Source of the DNA: Streptomyces antibioticus
Lineage (GTDB): Bacteria > Actinomycetota > Actinomycetes > Streptomycetales > Streptomycetaceae
NCBI RefSeq assembly: GCF_002019855.1
Contig: NZ_CM007717.1
Coordinates: 3,683,636-3,747,635, forward strand
Direction of reading: 5' to 3'
Length of the DNA: 64,000 nucleotides
Shown here: piece after piece, positions 21,508-30,570 of the stretch
Numbering within the stretch: position 1 is the stretch's first letter
How the letters are laid out: each line of letters opens with the position of its first letter
Notes under the pieces: model-generated
Database searches by the model: none
Told to the model about the DNA's origin: nothing
Seen by the model: the letters and a program-made list of their open reading frames with translations, nothing else
Translations under genes and position numbers: made by a program

Positions 21508-21796
21508 GGCGTGGGAGGAACTGGTCCGCGGCCAGCATGAGGATGCCGGTCAGGAGGAGCGCGCTGCCGGTCAGGGTGCCTGCCTGGCGGATCGCGGAGG
21601 TGTCCACCAGGAAGCCGAAGACGAGCTGCCAGCACAGGGCGAAGGCCGCCACCAGTTGGCCCGCGCCGTGGAGGCGGAGGCGGTGGACGTGGCGGCGGTT
21701 CCAGGGGAGGACCCAGCCGCGCGTGATCGCGGCGATGCCGGACGCGGCGAAGAGTGACGCCAGCAGCAGTATCGCCGCGATCAGGTACAGCTTCAT
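21482..21796 (-). CDS. Small multi-pass membrane protein
   Basis: A 104-residue protein with three hydrophobic segments: about 1-22 (MKLYLIAAILLLASLFAASG), about 45-63 (GAGQLVAAFALCWQLVFGFL) and about 70-90 (AGTLTGSALLLTGILMLAAD). ATG at 21796 is preceded by GGAGAGGCC. Function unknown. It lies 38 bp downstream of the atypical response regulator on the same strand, so the two may form an operon. Confidence 0.78.
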   Translation of the reverse strand: MKLYLIAAILLLASLFAASGIAAITRGWVLPWNRRHVHRLRLHGAGQLVAAFALCWQLVFGFLVDTSAIRQAGTLTGSALLLTGILMLAADQFLPRPKGAPRAE

Positions 21797-21834
21797 GGCC
21801 TCTCCGTCCCCCGTCGTGATGATCAGCCTATCGT

Positions 21835-22512
21835 TCAATCGCGTACTACGGGACCCGCCCGGTCCAGCAGACCCGTGCGGGCGGCCAGCGCGGCCGCCTC
21901 CAGGCGGGAGCCGACGCCGAGTTTCATCAGGACGCGCTGGACGTGCGTACGGGCCGTGGAGGGGGCGATGCCCATGCCCGCGGCGATCAGGCGGGTGTCC
22001 TCGCCGTCGGCGACGCGGACCAGGACCTCGACCTCGCGCGGGGTGAGCATCTGCAGCAGCCGCTGGCCCTCGTCGTCCGGCTGGGCCGCGGGGTTGAGCA
22101 GCTCGCTGAAGGCGCCTTGGAGCAGTTGGGGGGCCACCGCCGCCTCACCGGCCCGCGCCTTCATGATCGCCCGCTCGACGCCCTCGATGCGCTCGTCGTG
22201 CCGTACATAGCCGGAGGCCCCCGCCGCGAAGGCCGCCGCGATGCCCCGCGGGCTCGGCACCGGGCCGAGGACCAGGACCGCCACCTGCGGACGCTCCCGC
22301 TTGATGCGGACCACCGGGTCGAACATGCCCGGCTCGGCCGGGGTCGCCGTACCCAGCAGGCACACCTCGGGTGCCCGGGTGATCACCAGCTCCGCCGCGC
22401 CCGCGGCCGGCGCCGCCGCGGCGAGCACCCGGTGTCCTCGCAGCTTCAGCGCCGAGGCCAGCGCCTCGGCCAGCAGGCGGTGGTCGTCGACCACCATCAG
22501 CCGCACTCCCAT
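21835..22512 (-). CDS. Atypical LuxR-type response regulator lacking the phospho-Asp
   Basis: A 225-residue NarL/LuxR-architecture protein. The receiver starts MGVRLMVVDDHRLLAEALAS with the acidic pair, but the strand that should hold the phosphorylated Asp reads EVCLLGTATPAE and the conserved Lys region reads GYVRHDERIEG. The LuxR helix-turn-helix is intact (MLTPREVEVLVRVADGEDTR, STARTHVQRVLMKLGV). It probably works without phosphorylation, through ligand binding or partner proteins. ATG at 22512 was chosen to give the usual short N-terminus. Confidence 0.9.
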   Translation of the reverse strand: MGVRLMVVDDHRLLAEALASALKLRGHRVLAAAAPAAGAAELVITRAPEVCLLGTATPAEPGMFDPVVRIKRERPQVAVLVLGPVPSPRGIAAAFAAGASGYVRHDERIEGVERAIMKARAGEAAVAPQLLQGAFSELLNPAAQPDDEGQRLLQMLTPREVEVLVRVADGEDTRLIAAGMGIAPSTARTHVQRVLMKLGVGSRLEAAALAARTGLLDRAGPVVRD

Positions 22513-22702
22513 CGAGCCAACCCCCCAGTCCCCCCACGGAACACGACATGCATGGCACACGGACAAGGGGTGCCCCCCGGCACCCCGTCCTTCATGCCCC
22601 CGGAAGCTACACGCTTGTTCGACGTTGCGCTCCCCCTACCCATGAGAAGTGCCCCGGATCGCCGAAATTCCTCGTATTCGAGGGTGATGAGCGGTACGTG
22701 CA

Positions 22703-22732
22703 CGGCCCCGCCCCTGAGCAGGGACGGGGCCG
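22703..22732 (-). terminator. Terminator downstream of the PQQ-propeller gene
   Basis: CGGCCCCG and CGGGGCCG arms with a 14 bp centre form a hairpin 30 bp after the minus-strand stop at 22,762. Confidence 0.7.
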
Positions 22733-22761
22733 AAAGCCACAGAACTAGTACTACTAGATGA

Positions 22762-24927
22762 TCAGTTGGTCCTGCCGAACGCCAGCGCCAGGTACTCCGG
22801 GTCGCTGGGCGTGGAGACATCGGCGTACACATCGGACATGAACAGCCGGCCGTCGGCGTAGATGAACTCGGAGTACTCCGGCAGCATGCCGGTCTCCGCG
22901 TCCACCGACTCCTTCGCGTCCGAGTTCTGGAGCAGCACGGTCTCCTTGAAGGAGCCGCCGTCGATGCTGACGACCTGTCCGCCCTTGTCGTACGGCGGCC
23001 GCTTGTAGGCGATCAGGCTGTTGCCGTCCATCCGCAGCGGGTAGATCGTGTAGCCGTCGCCCGCGTCGGCGCGCTGGCCGGTCTGCTTGCCGGTGGCCAG
23101 GTCGAACGCGACGATCTCGTTCGTCCGGCTGTACTCGGCGGTGCCGTCGTGCTCCTCGGTCGGGATGTAGATCCGGTCGTTGCCGACGGCCAGGCCCGAG
23201 CACTGCTCGATCCGCGTGATGCCCTCGCAGTCGGCCGCGAAGTCGTCGCCCGGCGCGGAGATACGGGTGCGCAGCTCGCCCGTCTTGTTGTCGATGGAGA
23301 AGAAGTCGGAGATCCCGCTGCCGTCACCGGCGCTGTCGCCGACGTCGGCCGCCACGACCAGCGGCTCGGTCGAGACGATGGACGCGTACTCGATGCCCTG
23401 GGTCATCTTGTACTCGGAGATCACCTTGCCGGAGACCGGGTCGATGGTCTGGACGTGGAGCTGGGGGTCGTCGTAGCCGCCGCACTTGCGCAGCGCCACG
23501 AGCTTGGGGCCGCCGCCGTACCCGGCGTCGTAGCAGGTGTCGCTCGTCTTCGGCGCCCAGAGCTGCTTGCCGCTGGCGATGTCGAAGGCGGCGCCGCCGT
23601 CCGTGCCGCCCACGGCGACGGTGTTCGCGCTGACGGTCACGTTGTCGAAGTCGATCTGGTAGTCGCCGGACGTCACCGACTTCTTCCAGAGCTGCTTGCC
23701 CGCGACCAGGTCGATCGCGGCGACCTGGTCGCAGCGGGCGGTGTCCTCCTTGCTCGCCTGGAACACGATCGCCGTGCGGTGGTCCTCGGTGGCGAACCGG
23801 CTGGCCTCGCACACCGGCCCCGGCAGCGGCACCGACCACAGCTTGGTGCCCTTGTCGAGGTCGTAGCCCGAGACCTCGCTCGCCCCGGTCTTCACATACG
23901 CCTTGTCCGTCAGCCAGGAGCCCCGGACGCTGATGTTGTCGTCCTTCTTGACCGGGGGCATCGGCACCTTGAAGAGCATCGTGGCCGCCGGGTCGCCGGG
24001 CGCCTTCTCCCCGCCGCCGGACGTGCCGCCGGAGCCGCCCTTGTCGTCGCCCTTGCCGCCCTTGGTGCCGCCGCTGCTCGCCGTGTCCTTCTTGCCGCCG
24101 CCACCGTCACCGGAGTTGGCGTACCAGATGCCACTGCCGACGATCAGCGCGATCGCCACGACCGCCGAGACGATGATCGCGACCTGCGCGTTGATCTTCT
24201 TCCCGCCGCCCGCGCCGGGGACCGGCTGGGCGGGCATGGGCAGGGTGGGCCCGCCCGGGTAGCCGTAGCCGGGGGCCGTGGCGGGCTGCTGGCCCGGGTA
24301 GCCGTAACCCTGCTGGCCGTAGCCCTGCTGACCGTAGGGGGACGGCGGCTGCGGGGACTGCGCGTACGGCGAGGGCGCGGGCGCCTGGCCCGGGTAGCCG
24401 TAGCCGGGCGCGGTCGGCGGCTGGGGCGGCTGCGGGCCGCCCGCCTGCGGATAGCCGTACGCCGGGGCCGGCGGGGTGGGCGGCGCGCCGGGCGGCACCT
24501 GGCCCGGGTAGCCGTACGCCGGCTGCGGCGGGGTGGGCGGGGCCTGCGGCGGCTGGGCGGGCGGGGCCGCGTTCTGGTGCGGCATCGGGCCGCCGCCCTC
24601 GGGGGTCTTGCTGAGCTGCGGGCCCGCGGGCGGGGCGGCCGGCGGCGCGAACGCCGGGGCGGACGGCTGTCCCGGCGGCGGCGTCTGCGGCGGGCCGAAG
24701 CCGCCCGCGGCGGCGGGCGCCTCGGGCGCGGCCTGCGGCGGGGTGTCCTGGGGCGCGTCGTCCGCGGCCCCCGTCCGCGCCGCGTCGTCCTGCGGTACGG
24801 CGTCCCGCGGCGGCGTGTCCTGCGGCTCGGGCGGGCCGAAGGCACCCGGCTGCGGGGCCCCTTGCTGCGGAGCGCCCTGCTGCGGGGGCTGGTCCTGGGG
24901 CGGCTGGTTCGGGGGCGGCTGCGTCAT
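22762..24927 (-). CDS. Membrane-anchored PQQ-like beta-propeller protein (paralogue 1)
   Basis: A 721-residue protein. The first ~225 residues are cytoplasmic, low-complexity and Pro/Gln/Gly rich with repeated GYGYPGQ-type units. One membrane helix follows at about 232-252 (AQVAIIVSAVVAIALIVGSGI), then a Gly/Lys/Ser linker and a ~430-residue extracytoplasmic PQQ-like propeller with blades such as VSGYDLDKGTKLWSVPLPG, AIDLVAGKQLWKKS and FDIASGKQLWAPK. This BamB/PQQ-like fold usually serves as a scaffold. It is tandem with the paralogue at 25,015, separated by 87 bp. Confidence 0.87.
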   Translation of the reverse strand: MTQPPPNQPPQDQPPQQGAPQQGAPQPGAFGPPEPQDTPPRDAVPQDDAARTGAADDAPQDTPPQAAPEAPAAAGGFGPPQTPPPGQPSAPAFAPPAAPPAGPQLSKTPEGGGPMPHQNAAPPAQPPQAPPTPPQPAYGYPGQVPPGAPPTPPAPAYGYPQAGGPQPPQPPTAPGYGYPGQAPAPSPYAQSPQPPSPYGQQGYGQQGYGYPGQQPATAPGYGYPGGPTLPMPAQPVPGAGGGKKINAQVAIIVSAVVAIALIVGSGIWYANSGDGGGGKKDTASSGGTKGGKGDDKGGSGGTSGGGEKAPGDPAATMLFKVPMPPVKKDDNISVRGSWLTDKAYVKTGASEVSGYDLDKGTKLWSVPLPGPVCEASRFATEDHRTAIVFQASKEDTARCDQVAAIDLVAGKQLWKKSVTSGDYQIDFDNVTVSANTVAVGGTDGGAAFDIASGKQLWAPKTSDTCYDAGYGGGPKLVALRKCGGYDDPQLHVQTIDPVSGKVISEYKMTQGIEYASIVSTEPLVVAADVGDSAGDGSGISDFFSIDNKTGELRTRISAPGDDFAADCEGITRIEQCSGLAVGNDRIYIPTEEHDGTAEYSRTNEIVAFDLATGKQTGQRADAGDGYTIYPLRMDGNSLIAYKRPPYDKGGQVVSIDGGSFKETVLLQNSDAKESVDAETGMLPEYSEFIYADGRLFMSDVYADVSTPSDPEYLALAFGRTN

Positions 24928-25014
24928 GGTGTGGGTACCTCGGGAAAGCTCAGACGTGCGGCGGGCTGGCGGACGGGGCGGAAACGGCGGCGGCGGGTCG
25001 GCGCACCAGGCCCC

Positions 25015-26829
25015 CTACTTGCCGTAGGCGAGCATCAGCTTCTCCTTGTCCTCGTCCCGGCCCGTCAGTCGTGTGGTCGAGATGTAGAAGCGCCCGTCGG
25101 CCCAGGCGATGTCGCGCGAGGAGAAGCCGCGCTCGATCTCGGTGGTGCCCTCGGGCAGTTGCAGCAGCTTCACCGGCTGGTGCGCGGACCCGGTCGTCGG
25201 GATCGACACGACCTGTCCGGGCTTGCTGTAGGACGCCTCCATGTAGGCGACGAGCTTGCCGCCCTCGACGGACACCGGCAGCATCGACGCGTCCCCCGGG
25301 GACTTCGCCCGCCACTTCTCCTTGCCGTTGGAGAGGTCGATCGCGACGATCTCGTTGGGGCCGGTGGTGGCGGAGGTCGGCAGGTACAGGGTGTTCGCGT
25401 CGGCGACCGCGCCCAGGCAGCCCTGGAGGTCGCGCTGGAGCAGGCCCCAGCCGCACTCGGGCGCGAAGTCCTCGTCGAAGGCGACCTGGGAGCGGAAGCC
25501 GCCGGTCGGCTTGAACGTGGCGATGTTCCAGGTGTTCTTGTCGCGGTTGGTGCTGTAGACGACCAGCGGGTCGACGGAGTAGGTCCGGGCGACCGTCCAC
25601 CCCTTGTCGAACTTCTGGGTCCACTTGACCTTGCCGGTCGTCGGGTCCAGCTCCTGGAGTTCGTCGTGCTCGTCGGGCTTGGTCGCCGCGCACGAGGACA
25701 CCGCGATCAGCCGGGCGCCGCCCGCGAACGCGCTCGGGAAGCAGGCGTCGCCGTACTTCTTCTTGTCGAACAGCTTCTTGCCGGTGCGCACGTCGTACGC
25801 GGTGCCGGACATCGAGCGGCCCACCATCAGGGTGTTGCCGGTGATCGACATGCCGATGCTGCTCGTGCTGTCGAACAGCGCGCCGTCGGCGACCTCGGCG
25901 GTCCAGCCCTTGGCGCCGGTGTTCAGGTCGATCTGCTGGAGCTGGTTGCAGTCGGCGCGCGAGGTGGTGCCGCTCATGTACGCGACGACGACCTTGTCGT
26001 CGGCCGTCTTCTGCGGGGTGACCGCGCAGATCTGCTGCGGGAACGTGATGGTGTCCCAGGCGGGACGGCCGTCGCCGACGGTGTAGCCGACGAGGTCCTT
26101 GTACGCCGCCTTCACCGCCGTCGTGGACGTGATCCACATGCCGGGGGCGTCCGCGCCGGAGCCGGGGGCGTCCGGGGCCTCCTTGTACCAGAGGACCTTC
26201 GCCTCGCCGGGCTTGCGGCCCTCGTTGAAGTCCTCGGACTCCTCGGCGCCGTCGCCGCTGCCGTCACCGGGGTTGACCGGGGACTCGCTCGCGGTGGCCT
26301 TGCCGTCGTCGCTCGGTCCCGCGACCGGCTTCTTCTTGCCGCCCTCGTCGTCGCCGCCCATGTTCACGGCGACCACGGTGCCGCCGATCACCAGCAGGGC
26401 GGCCACGGCCGCGCCCGCGATCAGGGCGGGGCGCCCCTTGAAGGGGTTGCGCGAACCGCCGCCGCCCGGCGGGACACCGGGTGCGCCGGGGAACTGCGGC
26501 GGCTGCGGGTAGCCGTATCCCGGCTGCTGCGGGGCGTAGGGGCCGGGCTGCTGGGCGCCGTACGGGCCGGGCTGGCCGTAGGGTCCGGGCTGCTGCGCGT
26601 AGGGGCCGCTCGGCTGACCGTACGGGCCGGGCTGCGGCGGCTGTTGCGGGGAGCCGTACCCCGGCTGGGCCGGGGGCTGGGGCGCGCCGAAACCGCCCTG
26701 CGGCGGGGTCGGCGGTGCCGGCGGTGGCACGGCGGACGGGGGCTGCGGCGGCTGGGCCGGGACCTGCGGCGGCTGGTTCTCCGGCGGGCCGAACCCGCCC
26801 TGCGGCGGCTGATTGGGCGGCTGAGCCAT
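25015..26829 (-). CDS. Membrane-anchored PQQ-like beta-propeller protein (paralogue 2)
   Basis: A 604-residue paralogue of the downstream gene: a Pro/Gln/Gly-rich cytoplasmic N-terminus (~140 residues, repeats of QPGPYG type), one membrane helix at about 150-170 (RPALIAGAAVAALLVIGGTVV), an acidic linker and a propeller with LVGYTVGDGRPAWDTITFP, DLNTGAKGWTAEV and DLSNGKEKWRAK blades. ATG 26829 is preceded by GGGGGAGC, better placed than the open frame's first start at 26850. The two genes form a likely operon. The Pro-rich N-termini resemble those of Streptomyces envelope proteins next to Ser/Thr kinases, but no kinase is present here. Confidence 0.87.
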   Translation of the reverse strand: MAQPPNQPPQGGFGPPENQPPQVPAQPPQPPSAVPPPAPPTPPQGGFGAPQPPAQPGYGSPQQPPQPGPYGQPSGPYAQQPGPYGQPGPYGAQQPGPYAPQQPGYGYPQPPQFPGAPGVPPGGGGSRNPFKGRPALIAGAAVAALLVIGGTVVAVNMGGDDEGGKKKPVAGPSDDGKATASESPVNPGDGSGDGAEESEDFNEGRKPGEAKVLWYKEAPDAPGSGADAPGMWITSTTAVKAAYKDLVGYTVGDGRPAWDTITFPQQICAVTPQKTADDKVVVAYMSGTTSRADCNQLQQIDLNTGAKGWTAEVADGALFDSTSSIGMSITGNTLMVGRSMSGTAYDVRTGKKLFDKKKYGDACFPSAFAGGARLIAVSSCAATKPDEHDELQELDPTTGKVKWTQKFDKGWTVARTYSVDPLVVYSTNRDKNTWNIATFKPTGGFRSQVAFDEDFAPECGWGLLQRDLQGCLGAVADANTLYLPTSATTGPNEIVAIDLSNGKEKWRAKSPGDASMLPVSVEGGKLVAYMEASYSKPGQVVSIPTTGSAHQPVKLLQLPEGTTEIERGFSSRDIAWADGRFYISTTRLTGRDEDKEKLMLAYGK

Positions 26830-27041
26830 CAGCGTGCTCCCCCTTGTCACTGATTTTTAGCCAGCCCTTTGTATCACCCACCTACGACAGCCCAGCGGCC
26901 CTGTCCGCCCCTGTTCCCAAGGGCGGACCGGCCCGTGACGCCCTCGTTATGCGCCTTCACGCACCCTTCACGCGGCGCACGCGCCCCCGACGCACGCCCC
27001 TGAGTGCGGTCGGTCGGAGGGCGAGCGTGCCGCGCCGCGGA

Positions 27042-28850
27042 CTACGCGTCCTCCGCCAGTTCCAGCCAGCGCATCTCCAGCTCCTCGCGCTCCCCCGCCA
27101 ACGTCCGCAGCTCGGCGTCGAGTTCGGCGACCTTCGCGAAGTCGGTGGCGTGGTCGGCGATCTGGGCGTGCAGGGTGGACTCGCGTCCGGAGAGCTTGTC
27201 CAACTGCCGCTCGATCTTCTGGAGCTCCTTCTTGGCGGCGCGCTGGTCGGCCGCGCTCTTCTCGGTGGTGGCCGGCTTCGGCGCGGCGGCGGGGGCCGAG
27301 GCGGCGGCGGCCTCCTCCATCCGGGCCCGGCGCTCCAGGTACTCGTCGATGCCGCGCGGGAGCATCCGCAGGGTGGCGTCGCCGAGGAGGGCGAAGACGC
27401 GGTCGGTGGTGCGCTCGACGAAGAACCGGTCGTGGGAGATGACGATCATCGAGCCGGGCCACCCGTCGAGGACGTCCTCCAACTGGGTGAGGGTCTCGAT
27501 GTCGAGGTCGTTGGTGGGCTCGTCGAGGAAGAGGACGTTGGGCTCGTCCATGAGCAGGCGCAGCAGTTGGAGGCGGCGGCGCTCACCGCCGGAGAGGTCG
27601 CCGACCGGCGTCCACTGCTTCTCCTTGTTGAAGCCGAACGTCTCGCAGAGCTGACCGGCGGTCATCTCCCGGCCCTTGCCGAGGTCGACGCGCTCACGCA
27701 CCCGCTGGACGGCCTCCAGGACCCGCAGGTTCGGGTCGAGTTCGCCGACCTCCTGGGAGAGGTAGGCGAGCTTCACGGTCTTGCCGACGACGATCCGGCC
27801 GGCCGCGGGCTGCGCCTCGCCCTCGGTGCGGGCGGCCTCGGCCAGGGCACGCAGCAGGGAGGTCTTGCCGGCGCCGTTGACCCCGACCAGGCCGATGCGG
27901 TCGCCGGGGCCGAGGTGCCAGGTGATGTGCTTGAGCAGCACCTTCGGACCGGCCTGGACGGACACGTCCTCCAGGTCGAAGACGGTCCTGCCGAGCCGTG
28001 AGGAGGCGAACTTCATCAGCTCGCTGGTGTCGCGGGGCGGCGGCACGTCCTTGATCAGCTCGTTGGCGGCCTCGACGCGGAAGCGGGGCTTCGAGGTGCG
28101 CGCGGGGGCGCCGCGGCGCAGCCAGGCCAGCTCCTTGCGGACCAGGTTCTGCCGCTTGGTCTCCTCGGTCGCGGCGATCCGCTCACGCTCGGCGCGGGCG
28201 AAGACGTAGTCGGAGTAGCCGCCCTCGTACTCGTGGACGGCGCCGCGCTGGACGTCCCACATACGGGTGCAGACCTGGTCCAGGAACCAGCGGTCGTGGG
28301 TGACGCAGACCAGCGCGGAGCGCCGGGCCCGCAGATGGGCGGCGAGCCAGGCGATGCCCTCGACGTCGAGGTGGTTGGTCGGCTCGTCGAGGACGATCAG
28401 GTCCTGCTCGTCGATCAGCAGCTTGGCGAGCGCGATACGACGGCGCTCGCCACCGGAGAGCGGTCCGATGACCGTGTCCAGCCCCTGCGGGAAGCCGGGC
28501 AGGTCGAGCCCGCCGAAGAGCCCGGTGAGCACGTCCCGGATCTTGGCGTTGCCGGCCCACTCGTGGTCGGCCATGTCCCGGATGACCTCGTGCCGCACAG
28601 TGGCGGCGGGGTCCAGGGAGTCGTGCTGGGTGAGCACGCCCATCCGCAGCCCACCGGAGTGCGTGACCCGCCCGGTGTCGGCCTCCTCCAGCTTGGCCAG
28701 CATCCGGATCAGCGTGGTCTTCCCGTCACCGTTCCGCCCGACGACCCCGATCCGGTCCCCTTCGGACACACCGAGCGAGACACCGTCGAGCAGGGCACGG
28801 GTGCCGTACACCTTGCTGACGTTCTCGACATTGACCAGATTGACGGCCAT
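27042..28850 (-). CDS. ABC-F family ATPase (ribosome-associated, energy-dependent translational factor)
   Basis: A 602-residue protein with two ABC ATPase domains and no membrane segments. Domain 1 has Walker A GRNGDGKTTL and signature PLSGGERRRIALAKLL with Walker B LIVLDEPTNHLD. Domain 2 has Walker A GVNGAGKTSL, signature DLSGGERRRLQLLRLL and Walker B LFLDEPTNDLD. The inter-domain linker (about 230-310) is Arg/Glu rich. The C-terminal extension is coiled coil (SAADQRAAKKELQKIERQLD ...), as in Uup-type proteins. It probably acts on the ribosome or in DNA-structure processing. ATG 28850 follows CAGGAGAGAA. An ~820 bp repeat-rich gap precedes it. Confidence 0.92.
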   Translation of the reverse strand: MAVNLVNVENVSKVYGTRALLDGVSLGVSEGDRIGVVGRNGDGKTTLIRMLAKLEEADTGRVTHSGGLRMGVLTQHDSLDPAATVRHEVIRDMADHEWAGNAKIRDVLTGLFGGLDLPGFPQGLDTVIGPLSGGERRRIALAKLLIDEQDLIVLDEPTNHLDVEGIAWLAAHLRARRSALVCVTHDRWFLDQVCTRMWDVQRGAVHEYEGGYSDYVFARAERERIAATEETKRQNLVRKELAWLRRGAPARTSKPRFRVEAANELIKDVPPPRDTSELMKFASSRLGRTVFDLEDVSVQAGPKVLLKHITWHLGPGDRIGLVGVNGAGKTSLLRALAEAARTEGEAQPAAGRIVVGKTVKLAYLSQEVGELDPNLRVLEAVQRVRERVDLGKGREMTAGQLCETFGFNKEKQWTPVGDLSGGERRRLQLLRLLMDEPNVLFLDEPTNDLDIETLTQLEDVLDGWPGSMIVISHDRFFVERTTDRVFALLGDATLRMLPRGIDEYLERRARMEEAAAASAPAAAPKPATTEKSAADQRAAKKELQKIERQLDKLSGRESTLHAQIADHATDFAKVAELDAELRTLAGEREELEMRWLELAEDA

Positions 28851-29673
28851 TTCTCTCCTGCCCGGGGGGATCGATCGACCCTCCAGGGTAGTCGCGCGGA
28901 CGACCGTCCGGTCGGGGCGTCCACGGGGGGCGCCTTCCGGGGGACCGGCCCGACCTGTGGCGGTCACGGGCGCCGGGCCGGCGGTCCGGTCGCGACGACG
29001 ACGGCCGAAGCGGCGCCGTCCGGTCGGGGGCCGCACGGGTGCCCGTCTCCGGCGCCGCCCGTGCATGGGCGGCCTGTCGGCCCGTACGCCGTCGGCCACG
29101 ACGGGCGCCACGTGGGGCGCGCGGGTGGAAGGCGTACGTGCGGGACGCGGACGGGGTGAATCGGCGCGCGTGCCGACGGTGCCGCGCGGCGGTCGGCGGC
29201 CGGGTCCGGGGACCGTACGGACGCGGTGGGGGCTGGGCGGATACATGGCACGAGCGGGGCGACGCGGCGCGCGTGCCGCCGATACCACGTGGCGGCCACC
29301 GACTGGGCCCGGGGACCGCACGAACGCGGGTGGGGGCGCGTTGTACGGCGCGGGCGGGGTGAATCGGCGCGCGCAAGCGATACCGCGCGACGATCGACGA
29401 CTGGGCCCAGGTGACCGGCCCAAACCGTCCGGCCCCTCCGCGAGTGCCGCGCGGCGGCCGCCGACAAGACCCGGAAATCGGCCCTCGCGCGCGAGCACCG
29501 CCCACTGGATACCGGGCCGGATGCGGCGGCCCGCGTGTTCCCTGGCGCACAGGCACCGACCCGGGCGGCCCGGTCGCCGCGACCACGGCGGCGGAAGCGG
29601 TGCCGCGCGGGTGTCCGTCTCCGGCGCCGTCCGCTTCGCGGGGCGCGCGGCGGGACGGGGCGGCCCGGCCCCG
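28851..29673. repeat. Large non-coding region with ~100 bp degenerate tandem repeats
   Basis: An 820 bp, extremely GC-rich gap between ispE and the ABC-F gene. Similar ~100 bp units begin at about 29,153, 29,256 and 29,356 (each opening GGGG(T/C)GA), with a more diverged unit before them. A second, diverged direct repeat links about 28,973-29,075 to about 29,566-29,650 (both contain CCCGTCTCCGGCGCCG or GTCCGTCTCCGGCGCCG). The 100-103 bp periods are not multiples of three, so the open frames across it are low-complexity artefacts. I see no convincing gene. Confidence 0.72.
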
Positions 29674-30570
29674 TCAGGTGATGATCGTCGCGCCCGGGGC
29701 CGGGGCCGGGGCCAGGCGGACCGTGCGGCAGGTGGCCGAGGTGCGCAGGGCGTCGGCGATCTTCTCGGCGGAGGCCGCGTCGCGGGCCAGGTAGGCCGTC
29801 GTGGGGCCCGAGCCCGAGACCAGGGTGGCGAGGGCGCCGGCCGCGCGGCCCGCGGCGAGGGTGGCGGCGAGGTCGGGGAAGAGGGACAGCGCGGCGGGCT
29901 GGAGGTCGTTGGAGAGGTGGGCCGCGAGCGCGTCCGGGTCGCCCTTGGCCAGGGCGTCGAGGAGTTCGGGGGACGCCACCGGCTCGGGGATGTCGAGGCC
30001 CTCGCCGAGCCGGTCGAACTCGCGGAACACGGCCGGGGTCGACAGCCCCCGCACGGCCATCGCGAACACCCAGTGGAAGGTGCCGCCGACCTCCAGCGCG
30101 GTGAGCTTCTCGCCGCGCCCGGTGCCGAGCGCGGCCCCGCCGACCAGGCTGAACGGCACGTCACTGCCCAACTCGGCGCAGATGTCGAGGAGTTCCTCGC
30201 GGGACGCGCCCGTGCCCCACAGCGCGTCGCAGGCCAGCAGCGCACCCGCGCCGTCCGCGCTGCCGCCCGCCATCCCGCCGGCGACGGGGATGTCCTTGGC
30301 GATGTGCAGATGCACGTCGGGGCTGCGGCCGTACCGCTCGGCGAGCGTGATCGCGGCCCGCGCGGCGAGGTTCGTCCGGTCCAGGGGGACCTGGTCCGCG
30401 TCCGGCCCTGCGCAGGTGACCGTCAGCGCGTCGGCCGGGGTCGCGGTGACCTCGTCGTACAGGCCGACCGCGAGGAAGACGTTCGCCAGGTCGTGGAAGC
30501 CGTCCGGGCGCGCGGCACCCACCGCGAGCTGGACGTTGACCTTGGCCGGCACCCGGACGGTGACGCTCAC
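29674..30570 (-). CDS. ispE: 4-diphosphocytidyl-2-C-methyl-D-erythritol kinase
   Basis: A GHMP kinase of the MEP isoprenoid pathway that phosphorylates the 2-hydroxyl of CDP-methylerythritol. Marks: [22 protein letters not shown] (substrate and start motif), the ATP loop [20 protein letters not shown] and the C-terminal [11 protein letters not shown]. Length is 298 residues. It overlaps the ksgA stop by 4 bp (ATGA). The ksgA-ispE pairing is conserved in actinobacteria. Confidence 0.96.
   Translation of the reverse strand: MSVTVRVPAKVNVQLAVGAARPDGFHDLANVFLAVGLYDEVTATPADALTVTCAGPDADQVPLDRTNLAARAAITLAERYGRSPDVHLHIAKDIPVAGGMAGGSADGAGALLACDALWGTGASREELLDICAELGSDVPFSLVGGAALGTGRGEKLTALEVGGTFHWVFAMAVRGLSTPAVFREFDRLGEGLDIPEPVASPELLDALAKGDPDALAAHLSNDLQPAALSLFPDLAATLAAGRAAGALATLVSGSGPTTAYLARDAASAEKIADALRTSATCRTVRLAPAPAPGATIIT

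Noticed and set aside
23149..26853. 1,234-codon plus-strand frame opposite the two PQQ-propeller genes
   Set aside because: Arg/Gly/Leu-rich, no domains, crosses two real genes and their intergenic gap. It is a GC-skew artefact.
28964..29467. Minus-strand ORF of 167 codons within the repeat-rich spacer
   Set aside because: Arg/Pro/Ala low complexity; the ~100 bp repeat period shifts frame from unit to unit; no ribosome-binding site.
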